Positions 43,480-56,159 of a stretch of DNA of 64,000 nucleotides are shown here, piece after piece (the first letter of the stretch is position 1; every line of letters starts with the position of its first letter). The DNA is from Zhengitettix transpicula. Lineage: Eukaryota; Arthropoda; Insecta; Orthoptera; Tetrigidae. The stretch covers positions 31,042,587-31,106,586 of the forward strand of contig CM073591.1 in NCBI GenBank assembly GCA_037074705.1. Reading direction: 5' to 3'. The translations under genes were made by a program, and so were the position numbers. A model generated the notes under the pieces. That model had not been told where the DNA came from. It ran no database searches and saw nothing but the letters and a program-made list of their open reading frames with translations.

Positions 43480-45045
43480 AGTGTTAAGTAATTTTCGAAT
43501 TATTTTGTTTCGAATTTAAGACTCGTTGATGTGAACAGTTTTTCATGAACCTGTTTCGACGATCGAATAAAGGTACAATTCTAATCGATGGAACGTTACA
43601 TTCACGTAGTAGTTCTGGTTTAACGTTGAAAGAAGAGTTCACTTTTGCTTGTCAAATTAGTGTTTCAGCGCCTTCCTTGGATCGAGTCCGCATTGTTGGA
43701 TCTTGAAGGCGAACACCAACGCTAGTATTACGGTAAAGATGTCCTGCCAAAAGCAGTGAAACACTTTGTTTCCTCTGGGGCCCCACAAAAAAAAAAGTAT
43801 GTTTCTTATCTCGAAAGCAGTGCCAGCCATGATTTGCTTTGGAGCGTCGTTAAGGTGCCGGCTACTCTCCACATTTACACTTGCCCTCCATAAGTCAAAC
43901 ACGGACGGCGTTGTCGTGTTTTCTTTCCTGACAACTTAACTACCGGCTCCGTAATTCATAGATTGACAAAAGTGCCTCAATTTCCAGTTACCGTCGTAAA
44001 CTTGTAGGGCGATATATTTTGTAGTTTACACAAAGGCGGATATTAATTTTTGAGCCGTTTTATTAAAACTGTTGACCATGAAATTACTGACCTCAAATTT
44101 CTCCTCTCGCGTCTCGAAAATTGACTTTTATACTTTTTTATATTTACAAAGTATATTACGTCCAACCTATTAATTGGATCGATAAATCATTGCATAAATA
44201 TAAGAGCGCCTGGGGCCACCGACGTCTAGTCCTTGGCTGCGACCTGCGAGCACAGCAACGCCAACTCAAATTAGAGGACGTTGGCGACGTTGATTAAAGT
44301 CGCGATTAGGTGACCTTCCACTTAGAAACATGCACAAAACGAGTTTTATACTATTAATACTGATATTTAGCAATAAATCGAGTTAAAATAAGGTTCCGCA
44401 TGTTTGGCAAAACCATGATTCAACTTAATGAATTTACAAACAAAGAAAACCAAAGATTACATTTAATTATTCACTTAGTTTATTTAGAAGACAACAAAAT
44501 ACATCCATAATGATTGTACAAAATTTTCAGACTAGTGACGGACCCGAAAAAATAAAATCTTAATTTATATCATATGAAAAAAACAATACGTTTTACAGGT
44601 AGAAAAGACAGACGGAATTGAACATATACTTTTTGAAAATTAGCAAATAGATAATGAAGTAACCAATAAAGAGTCAAAGATAACTCAAAATAAATACCAC
44701 GCTACAATTAATTTATTTTATCACTCAATTTTTTCTGTTTTTTTTTGGCTAATTCATCATGAGTTAATATTTTTAATAAGTTTTTAAAGATTTTAGGAAA
44801 CGGTTTTGTATTTATCTGATCTTAATAATTAATAATTAAAAATTATTTAGCATAAAAATGATATCAAGTAGATTTAACTTATAATGTCCATGAATTTACC
44901 TATTATTCCATAATTTAAGTTATATAAATAAATTTTACTAAAATGTCCACGGCCTGCAATGTCCATAGTAACTGAAATCAATCTGTTTAAAGAAATACAT
45001 TAGTATTACTTTGTTTATAACGTATTAACAATAAAATTTTATTAC
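43480..45045. other. No recognised features
   Basis: The ORF 43657-43902 (-) has no recognisable domain. A GC-richer patch lies at 44200-44310. Confidence 0.4.
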
Positions 45046-45049
45046 TTAA

Positions 45050-46022
45050 CTAGCTGAGTGCCCGGCGTTGCCACGTGTACTTATTTATATAAACCCGAAA
45101 AAGAATTTAATTCTATATTAATCTTTAGTCAAGAAGACACAACCTAAATCTAACTATTCCTAGTTCCGTACACAATTTCGACCAATAGTGCTTTAATTGA
45201 ACAGCTATAAAATACATTGAATTTTATTGCATCAATCTCAACAAACATACCTCCGAATTTCTTTACCAATACATAAATATACTGCATTAATTTAATAGCT
45301 ATAAGATACATAGAATTTAATTGCATAATAGCAACAAACATACCATCGTTATTCTTTAGAAATATAATTCTCCGCGAACAAATAATTGTCAGTAAGTCTT
45401 CAGACAGTACTTCTTGAGTATTGCAGGATATAATTGCCCATCAGTATTCGCACATTACGAAGGATTCAAGTGATCAAATTGATTGCTACATTCCAAATGT
45501 AAAGAAATGGTGGCCATATTGCACTTACTAAATTAACTAACATTTTCCGCAACGTTTGTAAAGTATTTTGTATTGTTTTTTATTATCACTCGATGGAGTA
45601 TTACTGGATAGAATTATACTTTTATTCAATGAAAATATTTCATTACGGAAAAATCGAACTATTTCCTTTGTTCGTCGCGTAGTAACGTCTCTCTCTCTGT
45701 CGCGTGATGTCATGATATATTGGCGCGCAGTAATTTATCACTTAATGATCACTTTTTAAAATTATAATTCTTTTCACATTTATGCTAGTGGTTTGTCACC
45801 CCCACAGTACCGGTTCTCGATTATGGCAGAATACGTATACCAATTTTTGTTGCATTCTGTCCACGCGATAAAATTTGTATAAAGAACAACGTAAATACAT
45901 ACATACATACATACAAATATATCCGCATAATGTGGTTTACGAAATTAACTGTTTAGATTGTAATTCTTGTTATATCGGCCAAACGAAACGTTCTTTGAAG
46001 ACATCCTTTTTTATTATATAGA
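45050..46022 (-). mobile_element. Helitron, non-autonomous, carrying a Penelope-like fragment
   Basis: Read on the minus strand, it starts TCTATATAATAAAAAAGGAT at 46022 and ends GGGCACTCAGCTAG at 45050. An A precedes the start and a T follows the end, the A^T insertion and TC...CTAG ends that define Helitrons. The body is nearly identical to the copy at 62366-63252, including a 63-codon chance ORF that differs at one residue, so both moved recently. Unlike that copy, it has about 80 bases of Penelope-like sequence close to its 5' end. No Rep-helicase gene is present. Confidence 0.8.
45921..45998 (+). pseudogene. Penelope-like endonuclease fragment inside a Helitron
   Basis: It translates to NVVYEINCLDCNSCYIGQTK then RSLKT. 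It matches the fragment at 46361-46280 on the other strand at about 95 percent by eye. It sits between the CATACATACAAATAT and ATCCTTTTTTATTATA segments that are adjacent in other Helitron copies. Confidence 0.75.
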
Positions 46023-46039
46023 TAGATAGATAGATTAGA

Positions 46040-46380
46040 TGATAAATATATTTTTCAATAATCATTTCATAATTTCTACGTAAAAGTATTATTTCACATT
46101 TATATCCCAAATATTGTATCTTACGTATAACATTTCGCTCATCAGTCATGAAAAATACCTACTTTATTCGTCTAAAATTTTTAATATTCTGTCAATTGAA
46201 ATTATAGTTGCATGAATATACGTGTGTTGGACACGACTGAATAATTTTGTATGTTGTTTTCACGTTATTTAAAATTCGCGTCTTCAAAGAACGTTTCGTT
46301 TGGCCGATGTAACAAGAATTACAATCTAAACAATTAATTTGATAAACCACATTATGCGGATCGAGATTGTTAATATTGTC
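46040..46380 (-). pseudogene. Penelope-like element, GIY-YIG endonuclease fragment
   Basis: The minus strand reads HNVVYQINCLDCNSCYIGQT then KRSLKTRI. It continues, broken, with THVYSCNYNFN and QNIKNF, matching the middle of the domain where a THxHNFDW-type motif is expected. It belongs to the same lineage as the 11.4-kb fragment. Confidence 0.7.
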
Positions 46381-46384
46381 TTTA

Positions 46385-47435
46385 ATATTTTCGACTTGGT
46401 TTAAATTTAAAATTAACAGGAATCTCTCAGATGTAACGTTGTTAATATGATATTTCTGACTAATTTGGCTGTGGTCATAGATTTATAAGTGCTGCAATAC
46501 TTTGAGAACCGCGCAGGTGATGGTGACTTGGAGCGATGCAGAATTCTATACACACCGATTTGAAATTTGAGAAATCTTAAAATTTGTGTCCTTTCAAATC
46601 ATTTTGAACAAGCAGAATATTCTTAGCGACCTGGGAGCCACAGCAAGGTAGTGCGAGTGCGGTCATGTCAGGAGTGTTGTAAAAGTCACAGGCGTAGTCT
46701 GCTCTCAGAGACAATCTCAATCTTTACATGTTACAAAGTCATGCTATATGAGCAGTAAAGTTGCTATAAAGTTGCTTCATAGTTTATATTTTCTAGTAGG
46801 TACACACAACCACTGTTACAAAGACTGATATATTGACGCTGTTAACGCTTTTCCCAATCAGTAGGTGACAGTCACGGGGAAAAAATTATGTTCCCTTATA
46901 TGTTGCTAGTTGATCCATATGGATGCCTATGACTAATACGTTACTTGGTGAATTTAAGAAAATTCGGTAACAGGAATTATTTGTTATTATCCAGTTGATC
47001 AATGTTTAAGAAAAATCAGACCACTTGTGGAGCCCAAATAAGAAATAAATGGAGGATAAGTGTCAGTTTGGTATTTATTCTCTCTCCTCAGACATATTCC
47101 AGTGTGTAACTAAAGTGAATCAAAAGAAAAAAAAATTAGAAACATACAATTTCCATTGCTTGCTTTGCATTAAATTAGGTGATAAAAGTTTTCAAACATA
47201 AACCAATTGGTTCACCGAAAATTATTTATACAAGTAAAATAGTGACTTGAAGTTATGAATGGAAAAATACGAGTAAATTTAAATTAAATGAGTTTACAAA
47301 TCTATGACAGAAGGATATTCGCTTGTAATTAAATCTATCATTTAAGCACTGGCTTATGAAAACATTATTAGTAATATTTACTCTAGTATCCTCGAATTCA
47401 AAATGTCGAAAGCAAATTTATAAATTGGTATCACC
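46385..47435. other. No recognised features
   Basis: AT-rich sequence. The first 100 bases may extend the Penelope-like remnant. No ORF or repeat was recognised in the rest. Confidence 0.4.
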
Positions 47436-47450
47436 CCATAAGTGCTCTTC

Positions 47451-47861
47451 CGGCCTGTTCTGAGAGGTGTATGTTCCAGGGTCACAGACCTTGGGCATAC
47501 TGTAAGAGTTGTTCCCTGTTCCCATTGGAACAGTCGGCCAGCTGCCTCCTAAACTGGTCGAAGTGCGGAGAAGGGAATGCTGCGTCCCCACAGAAAACTC
47601 CTCTCCCGCTATCGGAAGGGCGTGGGACAAGTACCCAATGCCCGACCTACCTGATGTAGGTTTTCCTAGGGTTTTCCCTGCATTTCTTTAGGCGAATGCC
47701 GGGTAGGATCCTTAAAATGTAGCCCGGGGTCCCTAGTTAACCCTTGGCTACCTTCTTCTACCCTTCCGCATCCTCCCTTTCAAATCCCTTCCTATGCTAT
47801 TAAAGAGGAGTTGCCACCATGTGGATTGCCCTTATGTAGCCTGTTACCCTAAAAAACAAAT
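47451..47861 (+). repeat. Family A retroposon, 5'-truncated, with 8-bp target-site duplication
   Basis: TGCTCTTC is repeated at 47443-47450 and 47862-47869. The copy starts at CGGCCTGTTCTGAGAGG, within the body, and ends TGTTACCCTAAAAAACAAAT. A duplication around a 5'-truncated copy supports LINE-driven integration. Confidence 0.88.
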
Positions 47862-47869
47862 TGCTCTTC

Positions 47870-48670
47870 ATTTAAACAGATATACTCCGAAAGCGTCTGA
47901 CATGATATAATCAGAGTCCAAATATGACTAGGTTGATATCAGCATAAATTAAAATATATTATCTAATATGATTAATGTGACCCATAAATAGAAAAAGATC
48001 ATTTCGTAAGTATAACCTCGAGACCTTTCGAGCCTCTGACTAAATGAAGTTAAATCTTCTGACACTCATGAATGGAGGCATTATAACGGAATAAATTAAT
48101 AGCCAACTATTCTTCATTATTAAGATTCTATCTTACGACAGCAGCATTCGGAAAGTTTAGCTCTCAATGTAACAAACACTATTCTCAGCGCGCTGTTTAA
48201 AAATATAATAAACAATTAATTGTCTGAAGGAATTCTCCTTCTCGGTGTTGTTCCATTCTTATTATCACTAAAAATCTGTAACCAATTGTCTCAAAATAAA
48301 ATATTTATTACATTCGGTAGCATTCGCCATATTCAGTCATTCATTCTGTTTAAAACAGAAACATCTTTTGGATCAGGATGTAATATATTTATACGTTCAC
48401 ATATATTATTTATATTATTATAGTGGACATAACATATCTTATTATTCATTAATCTGACACGAAGTGCCTGTTCATGTTTATACGTGCGTTATAAGATTGT
48501 AATGGATTAGAAACACTTGTTTATACTCCGTACGGATTTGCCAATTCGCTGTCTCAGCAGAAATGTTATTTACTTCCGATTGGCAGTGAGATCAATCTCG
48601 ATACATGATATATCGATTATCTCATATACAAATTATGTAACAACTAATAAATATAATTCTGAATTTATGT
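47870..48670. other. No recognised features
   Basis: AT-rich sequence. No ORF or repeat was recognised. Confidence 0.4.
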
Positions 48671-48682
48671 ACAAGAAGGAAT

Positions 48683-49192
48683 CGAGGAAGCCTGTGAGAG
48701 AATTCTCTCGCAGGTGAACCTTCCCAGAGTGCTCTGGAGGTGACTACCTTTGGGGATGCCTTCTCCTCTCTCTGATTTTTTGAATTAAGGTTCCCGCATG
48801 CCGAGGCACCTCGGCCTGTTTTAAGAGGTGTATGTTCCGAGGTCACAGACCTTGGACATACGGTAAGAATAGTCGGCCAGCTGCCTCCTAAACTGGTCGA
48901 AGTGCGGAGAAGGGAATGCTGCGTCCCCACAGAAAACTCCTCTCCCGCCATCGGAAGGGCGTGGGACAAGTACCAAATACCCGACCTACCTGATGAAGGT
49001 TTTTTTAGGGTTTTCCCTACGAATTGCCGAATAGGATCCTTAAACTACAGCTCGGGGGCTCTAGTTAACTCTTGGCTACCTTGCTCTACCTTTCCGCATC
49101 CTCCTTTTTAATCCCTTTCCTATGCTATAAGTGGGGAGTTGCCACTATGTGAATTACACTATTTATTACCTATCTACACCTTCTTCTTCTGT
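48683..49192 (+). repeat. Family A retroposon with 11-bp target-site duplication
   Basis: CAAGAAGGAAT is repeated at 48672-48682 and 49193-49203. It starts CGAGGAAGCCTGTGAGAG with the hairpin and ends CTATCTACACCTTCTTCTTC, so this copy has a TTC tail rather than an A tail. Confidence 0.92.
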
Positions 49193-49204
49193 CAAGAAGG
49201 AATA

Positions 49205-49615
49205 TCACGTAACACTGGTTCTTAATGCTATTGTATAAAGAGAGATAATCCATATATCATATATCGAGATGGTTCTGACTACAAATCGGCAGCAAATAAC
49301 ATTGCTGCTGAGACAGCTAATGCAGAATAAATAAGAGGTTATATTCTATTATAGTGTTTTACTCATGTTTCCGACTTTGTGTCAGATTAAGAAAGCATCA
49401 GGTATTTTATATACACTTTAATAATATAAATAATATATTTGAATGTATAAATATGTTATATTCTGATCCAAGTTATGTGTAAAAGTTTTAAATATTATGA
49501 ATGTGATATTGGTTACTATTTTATACTGATAACTACCTAACAGTGTCAATTCTTATTATTTATTTCTCATACGCTGACGTCATGTAGTGATATCTCAAAA
49601 TCGCGCCCGATTCTC
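49205..49615. other. No recognised features
   Basis: AT-rich sequence. Confidence 0.4.
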
Positions 49616-49627
49616 TGATAAAATGTT

Positions 49628-50141
49628 TTTTTATTACATGAGGGCAATCCACATGGTGGCAACTCCCCTTTAATAGCATAGGAAGGGATCTGAAACGGAG
49701 GATGAGGAAGGGTAGAGGAAGGTAGCCAAGGGTTAACTAGGGCCCCCGAGCTATAGTTTAAGGATCCTACCCGGCATTCGCCTAAAAGTGATGCAGGGAA
49801 AACCCTAGAAAAACCTGCATCAAGTAGGTCGGGCATTGGGTACTTGTCCCACGCCCTTCGGATAGCGGGAGAAGAGTTTGCTGTGGCGACCCAGCATTCC
49901 CTTCTCCGTACCTCGACCAGTTTAGGAGACAGCTGGCCGACTGTTCCAATGGGAACAGAGAACAACTCTTACCGTATGCCCAAGATCTGTGACCCCGGAA
50001 CATACACCTCTCAGAACAGGCCGAGGTGCCTCGGCTTGTGGGAACCTTAGTTCAAAAACGGAGAGGAAAAGGCATCCCCAAAGATAGCCCCTTCGTATCT
50101 CTCCTACAAGGTTCTGCCTGCGAGAGAACATCCCTTGCAGG
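49628..50141 (-). repeat. Family A retroposon with 9-bp target-site duplication
   Basis: TAAAATGTT is repeated at 49619-49627 and 50142-50150. The copy is reversed: its T-rich end is at the left and the GCGAGAGAACATCCCTTGC hairpin at the right. Confidence 0.9.
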
Positions 50142-50154
50142 TAAAATGTTCTTA

Positions 50155-53100
50155 TATGTCCTGCCAGTATTTTTATTATCTATCATTTGCCACTACACCT
50201 GTGAGCTATCCTCTTCTAACACTAAATTTTTATACCTCTCAAAGATACTTCATCAATGTCAACTTGCTGTAAAGTTCTTTTCTGAAAATATTTCCTTGGT
50301 ATATTAACTGTAATTTCTTTGGCGCAATAACCGTGATTGGATACAAGATTTTATTCATTACTTACGGCGAATGAGAGTTTCTGGTCTTCGTTTTACGAGA
50401 CTTCCATGATCGATATTCTCTTAAAATTTTATTTGTCAATATTTATACTCCCATTGCTGTTTGAACCATATCCTGAATTTAAGAAGCTAATTTATTTTTC
50501 TGCGTTTTAGACAGCTGAAATTTAATATATTTATAACTTAGACTAAATTCTCCTGGTATAAGGATTGAGACAGACCCCGTGTATAATTTATCTACCAGGA
50601 TATCGATTACAGGCTAAAGTTTTTTTTTTCTGTTGTCTGAATCCTGTTATGTAGAAGATCCCAGAGCCCTGACTCGTTTGAACTTAAACTCTTCGTCGCC
50701 ATTTATCATTATAATCACTAGTCCCTTATTTATACTGTGTTATTTTCACGCTATATCATAGAAAATGAGACGTAAATTGAAAAGCATCGAAATATTTATT
50801 CGTTTCAAGATTGAATATAATTTGAAAAGGAAACAAGTGCAGTGATATACTTCTAAGACTCCGCTCAAGGATTTACCAGAATTCTGAATTGTGGATTCCA
50901 CACAATTACGATTCTTTTCTATGACCTCTGCATTTTGGCACCCTTTCTGGTTACATCCGGAGGTCGGAGAAGAAGGAAAGCCAGCAGTGGAGACGCTGAA
51001 TAAAGCTACCGGTTATTATTATTTGCTTTGATCGGACCAGAGAGGTCGTGCAAGGGTAGGTCAGACTGGTAGTGCCGGAAAGGGAAAACCGGTTTCGTCT
51101 CTCCAGCTACGTTTACAGCTATGCTATGCATAATAAAAGTGACAAATCACCCAATACTTGAATGGAGTAGCTGCTGTGAGAATCCAAAGGAATCGTGAAT
51201 TATACACACATTCACGACTCTTTAACAAAGTTTCCCCCAAAGACATTCATGCACCGACAAAACTTTCAAATGCTTCATAGACCACAGTTGTTGTTATCGT
51301 TGCTCTTGTCGCATGTTAACCGTGCAATAAAGCCTATGAAGAACGGTTTATGTAACTACCGTTGCCCCCAAAGCGCAACCATTAGAGCAGACACACAACC
51401 TCGACGCATAAATCTTCGTCCCAAGTTTGTTAACCCAAGCCAAGTGGTATCGCATTTTTGTAGCGACACGCTGATACATCAAATGTTATTAATCGAGAAG
51501 TATATTTGGATTAACCAGACTGCGTTAGATTTTAATGCCTTGATTTATAGCGTAAGATATTTCTGTTTGTTGCTCTGAGATACCTGATACCGACCAGCTT
51601 TCAGTTCTCATTGCTCGGAGCCGTGAATCAAAATGCATTTTCATACTGCTGGTAATAAATTAATAATTGCGACTTCGTAATTAAATTTCATGAGTCACAC
51701 ACTCTATAACATTCTCGCCTGTCAAGACGCGTTGCGAAAATAATTCTGGACGAAACTAAACTATTGGAACGCCATTTGTCAACCTTTGGAAGTCTGCGTG
51801 AAGAGACCGACCGGATAGTATTAGTAACCATTTACAGTAACCGAACAGCCGGTAGGCACTACCCACCGTAATTTTAGCTTTTATCACAAACGCCAGTTGA
51901 TGGATGTTTTGATTTCGGCAGAGGCCCAAGGTGTGGCGATATCCAAGGAGCGAATCCTGATTTAGGAGTTTATTTAAGAGTTTGCATAAGGGATATCCCA
52001 GTTGACGTTTCTGCCAAGCTAAAGATGGAGAATTCAAAGCTTTAGTGAAGTTGTCAGTTGAGTTGCGGCTCTTGTGATGCATGGAAGCGAGTACTTCTCT
52101 TGTATTTACCTCGGCGAAGCTGAAACACTTTCCCTTGAACGCGATGTAGATGACAGATAAATGCAGACAAACAACTGATATCCAATTATCTGCTTTTAAT
52201 ACCTGTCTTCCACCGATGACTAAGTTTCTCATATTCTACGAGAGACGTCCAGCACCTGCCCTGCACCTGCGCTCCACATTCCCAGCCACGAGTGGCTACT
52301 ACAGTCTTTAATAATCTATAATAAGGTTACGTCTAAACATTTTCTAAGCCCAATAGGTATGCTAAGTATCTTGCTATTAACAACTTAACTGTAATATAAA
52401 AAATTGTGGATACTATAGCAGAGTAACGTTCCTTAAATACTTTGGATCTACAGCACATACTTAAATTTCCTCCAACCAACAATACAACAGGACGAATTCC
52501 AATATAGATCTGAATGATCCACGTATGCATCGTGAGTGAATTTAGGTCTTTCTGCATTTCCTTCCGTGGCTTCTACATATCAACTTCATTAAAACTGTAT
52601 CTACCTTCCATCAAAACTGTCTTTTATACCTTCTTCAAAGTGTTTTATAAACAATTTCAAAACTATTTTTCAAATTTTTTGAAAAATATGTCCAACAGAA
52701 ACACTTCAAAACTATTCAAGTTCATCATTGTGTCCCGAAAAAATTATTAAATTTTTTTAACTAATCTATCATCTATAAAAAAAATCCTTCACACGTCATT
52801 CTCTGCATGTGTACAGTTATTTTTAAAACTTCGTTCGCTTATCGCAACGACCCAGATATTATTTTCCTCCAATCATATATTTTTATTTTACCCAAATTGG
52901 CCCTCATACAGTTGGTTAACAAATTAAAAATACCTCATTTTTACCTTTTCTATTTAGCTCTATGTGTCTGGTCGCCGGTAAGAAAGCGCTTTAAACATAA
53001 TATAATTGAACAACGTTCAAACATAGAGTAAACGCGCTGGTACGTTACGTTTATTTACTGGAATTTCAAATTAATTCCAAGTGTTTTGCAGTATCCCTAT

Positions 53101-54840
53101 AGACTGTTTGAAATGGGGGGACACGTTACTATCTCAAATGTTTTATGTAATATTAGAATGTCATAATTTAAGTATCTATTTGAAACGACGTGTCAAGGCC
53201 TCAACTGGAGCAGCAAGGATAATGTTTTTAAAAGTCGTAAATATCAGTCATGGGCACGCGTCCAAGTACGCACTAAACATAAACATTTATATTTAAATTA
53301 TGCGATAATGATTATCTGGAATTACAGATAGTAGTAAAAATAAAGACATTTTCTTTCACGCTTATGTTGACGATTTGTCCTGTTACGTTTATACTGTTAG
53401 TCGGATTATGTATAACCAGGAGTAATTAATAAGGAACGACGAAGAAAACAAGGACTACGAGTATGTAATTAGTATAATAACATATGTCGTGGGGTAAGAA
53501 CACATGATTTGGAGAATCTGTAGAGTATTATAGACGTTTTATGAAATTGGCCTTCTGGTCAATAAATTTAATAGCTATCACTCTGTCTTGTAATTGAATA
53601 AAATCTCACTATTGACCTTATCTATTTATATTAACAAATATTTTATATTTAGTAACTGGTTCAGAACACTGATCTAATATTTCCAATCATCCGACTACAC
53701 AGAAACGACCTGGGTCTATAACCTGACAGAGGAATTTTATAATTCCACTCCGCGTTTCATACGAAAAATTCGACTATTGTTCATCATTTATTAATAAAGA
53801 AATTAATAATAGATTCAGCGAAAAGTTGAAACATTGCAGCTAAAGTTTCTAAGCCCAATAAATAATTCCTTATAACCTTAATATTTACTTTCAGATTATT
53901 GGTTTTTAAAACCCATAAGGAGGTCCCAAATAATTAGGGATGAAAAGTGTATTTTTTACTATTTATTAAAATGTTCACTGTAAATTTTATATTATGAAAT
54001 GTAACATTCAATCCGTCAATTTAATTAAAATTGTCTCTGATTTGATTAGCGTCACATAAGCTTATTAATATGTAATACCATTGGGGGTGCCAGGAATACG
54101 GAGTAAGCGAGACTTTAGCCGACTGATGTTAGGTTACGTCATCTCATAAAACCGGGGTTCACGTGCATGCATGACAGAATAATATTTCACTTTTTAACCT
54201 TCTTTACTAAACTGTGTTAATGGTGTTATGGTTAGTTTTATGGTATGAAATACAGTAGGAAACGACGTTCTCGATGAAGAATCTTCAACTCAATATAACT
54301 GTAACTAACCAAAGTATATATACTGCCATAGAATTCAGTAAACCAAAGCACGCACACATCACTGGCAGCTTCGTTTACTTTTCCACTACATTTTCCCTTC
54401 CGTTTTACGGTTACCAGGTGATGATTTAGCTTGACTACGGGCTTGAGTAGCCTTCGTTGAATTTCGGAAATGTTCGGAATAGTTTCGCGATTCACCATAC
54501 TTGAAATAATAGTAAAGACACCTTTTGATTCATCTGCGAATATTCAGTGTAAAGTGTTTCCCAAATCGGCGTAAATTATCCAAAATCGGTAATAGGAAAT
54601 TGAAACTGAAGATTTTATAATGTGGTAATTAAGTGGTAAGTAGTAGTTTTATATAAGTCACGAAGATAACAAATTCTTGTTATCTCATTCGTGTTCCTTT
54701 AATTCGGCTTTCATTTCTGGTTTAAAAGTTTCATAATGGATTACCTCTCAGACTTGGAATAACGCTAATAACCCGCTTATCGAGTCGCTCATTACGGCTG
54801 ATCAACGCCGAACTTAATCCAAAAGAACGTGAGGCTCCGT
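50155..54840. other. Longest repeat-poor stretch of the window
   Basis: No family A or B copies were seen. ORFs of 127 codons (51195-51578, +) and 158 codons (51756-52232, -) occur in a slightly GC-richer part (50880-52320). Neither shows a signal peptide or a domain I recognise. They could be chance frames or parts of an unrecognised gene. The rest is AT-rich. Confidence 0.4.
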
Positions 54841-54861
54841 TGTGGAAGCTAAAGAGCTAAG

Positions 54862-55104
54862 ATGAACGTTTCATGTGTAAGAGTTTGGTGTCCCCAAGGC
54901 CAAGCAGGCCCAGTTTTGCCTGTCCTGCCGGAGGTTCTCCCTGGGGCAGAGGTGTGCCTGTCCAACGACTGCTCAGGAATGCCTAAGCAAGGTCCTCGTC
55001 CGTGCAAGACGTACATTCTCCAACAACTCTTTACCTTTACGATCCTCAATTTATTTTTCAATAACGTCGTTCTCAAAAGGACCCAATATCGACAACTAAC
55101 CTAA
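54862..55104 (+). CDS. Possible coding exon in a GC-rich island (uncertain)
   Basis: I do not recognise a gene here. The 54880-55020 segment is markedly GC-rich for this region, and all three plus frames and one minus frame are open across much of it. The frame with a start codon (54862) reads MNVSCVRVWCPQGQAGPVLP and has six cysteines. Another plus frame, without a start, reads AQFCLSCRRFSLGQRCACPT then TAQECLSKV, a cysteine spacing that would suit a small disulphide-rich peptide. A GTGTAAGAG sequence at 54874 could be a splice donor and GGTGTCCCCAAG follows it. Evidence for any one frame is weak, and it could be a fragment of an unknown repeat. Confidence 0.2.
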   Translation: MNVSCVRVWCPQGQAGPVLPVLPEVLPGAEVCLSNDCSGMPKQGPRPCKTYILQQLFTFTILNLFFNNVVLKRTQYRQLT

Positions 55105-55109
55105 ATAAA

Positions 55110-56055
55110 TTTAACTAAATGAAAGATCAAAATTTCTGACAGTAAAGAACTGTAAAACGTACAACAGAAATATACAGAACAACAGAAAAGAAATCGTAAC
55201 ATATAATATGTTTTCTGTAATAAAGAAATAATACAACAAACTACTTTATACTAACTATAAGGCAATAATAACCATAATGCTGTGTTTTTACAAAGGTAAA
55301 CAAAAAAAACGAAGACCAAAAGAGGTTAGATGAAATAAGATTCTTTAAATTCCATTAGTCCTCGATTGAGGAAACATTTAATACAATTAAAAAAATAACT
55401 ACGACGCAACACTGAAAAATTCACTTTCACAGTATAATATTTACAGTTTGCTTACAAATCATATTAATAAATAATTCCTTAAATAAAAATAAAAAATCAC
55501 AGAAAAAAAAGAGACATATTACAGAGTAACTCAAATAATGGAACACACTGAGAAGGTGTTGAGCATAATATTATTTTTTAAGTACGCTCAATGACTGAAA
55601 TTCTTAAATAGATGGCCTGAATGGGTTTTTATATGCACGATGTTTTTGTAGAAATGTCTTTCTGAGGTTGCTGACAAACATTACAAACCCAAGTTGCATA
55701 ATGACATTAATATAATGTTTTATATTTGGATTTTATATCTGGATTTTTAAGGTATCTTATTACAAACTTTAAAAAAAAGTAGCGGGCTCAATGTTGCCAG
55801 AAGACTGAGCTTAATTTGCGAAATGTAAACTTATAAAAATGCGATTTTTTTTACGCAACTAAAAAATAATGTTTTATCTTTAAAACTATAATTTTAAATA
55901 GTAGATAGAATTCGCCTTGCGACTGTGTGCCGGAAGACAAGGAATCTCCAAGGTTGGAGATGGTAAAATCTCCAGGTGGTAAATTCTGACACCATCATTT
56001 TAGAGACAACGGTATTAAACTTTGTGATTTAGTCGCCCCCACAGAAAAGGTCACC
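55110..56055. other. No recognised features
   Basis: AT-rich sequence. No ORF or repeat was recognised. Confidence 0.4.
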
Positions 56056-56159
56056 AACCTCGGACAATGCACGTCGGGGCCAGGAAAAATTTGAGAAAAA
56101 AGAAGATTGTGATTTTAGAAGCAGAGAAGAAGAAATAGGAAAAATTTGAATCCGAAAGG

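Noticed and set aside
51756..52232. 158-codon minus-strand ORF as a gene
   Set aside because: No recognisable domain, signal or codon contrast, and its composition matches the surroundings. A chance frame is as likely.
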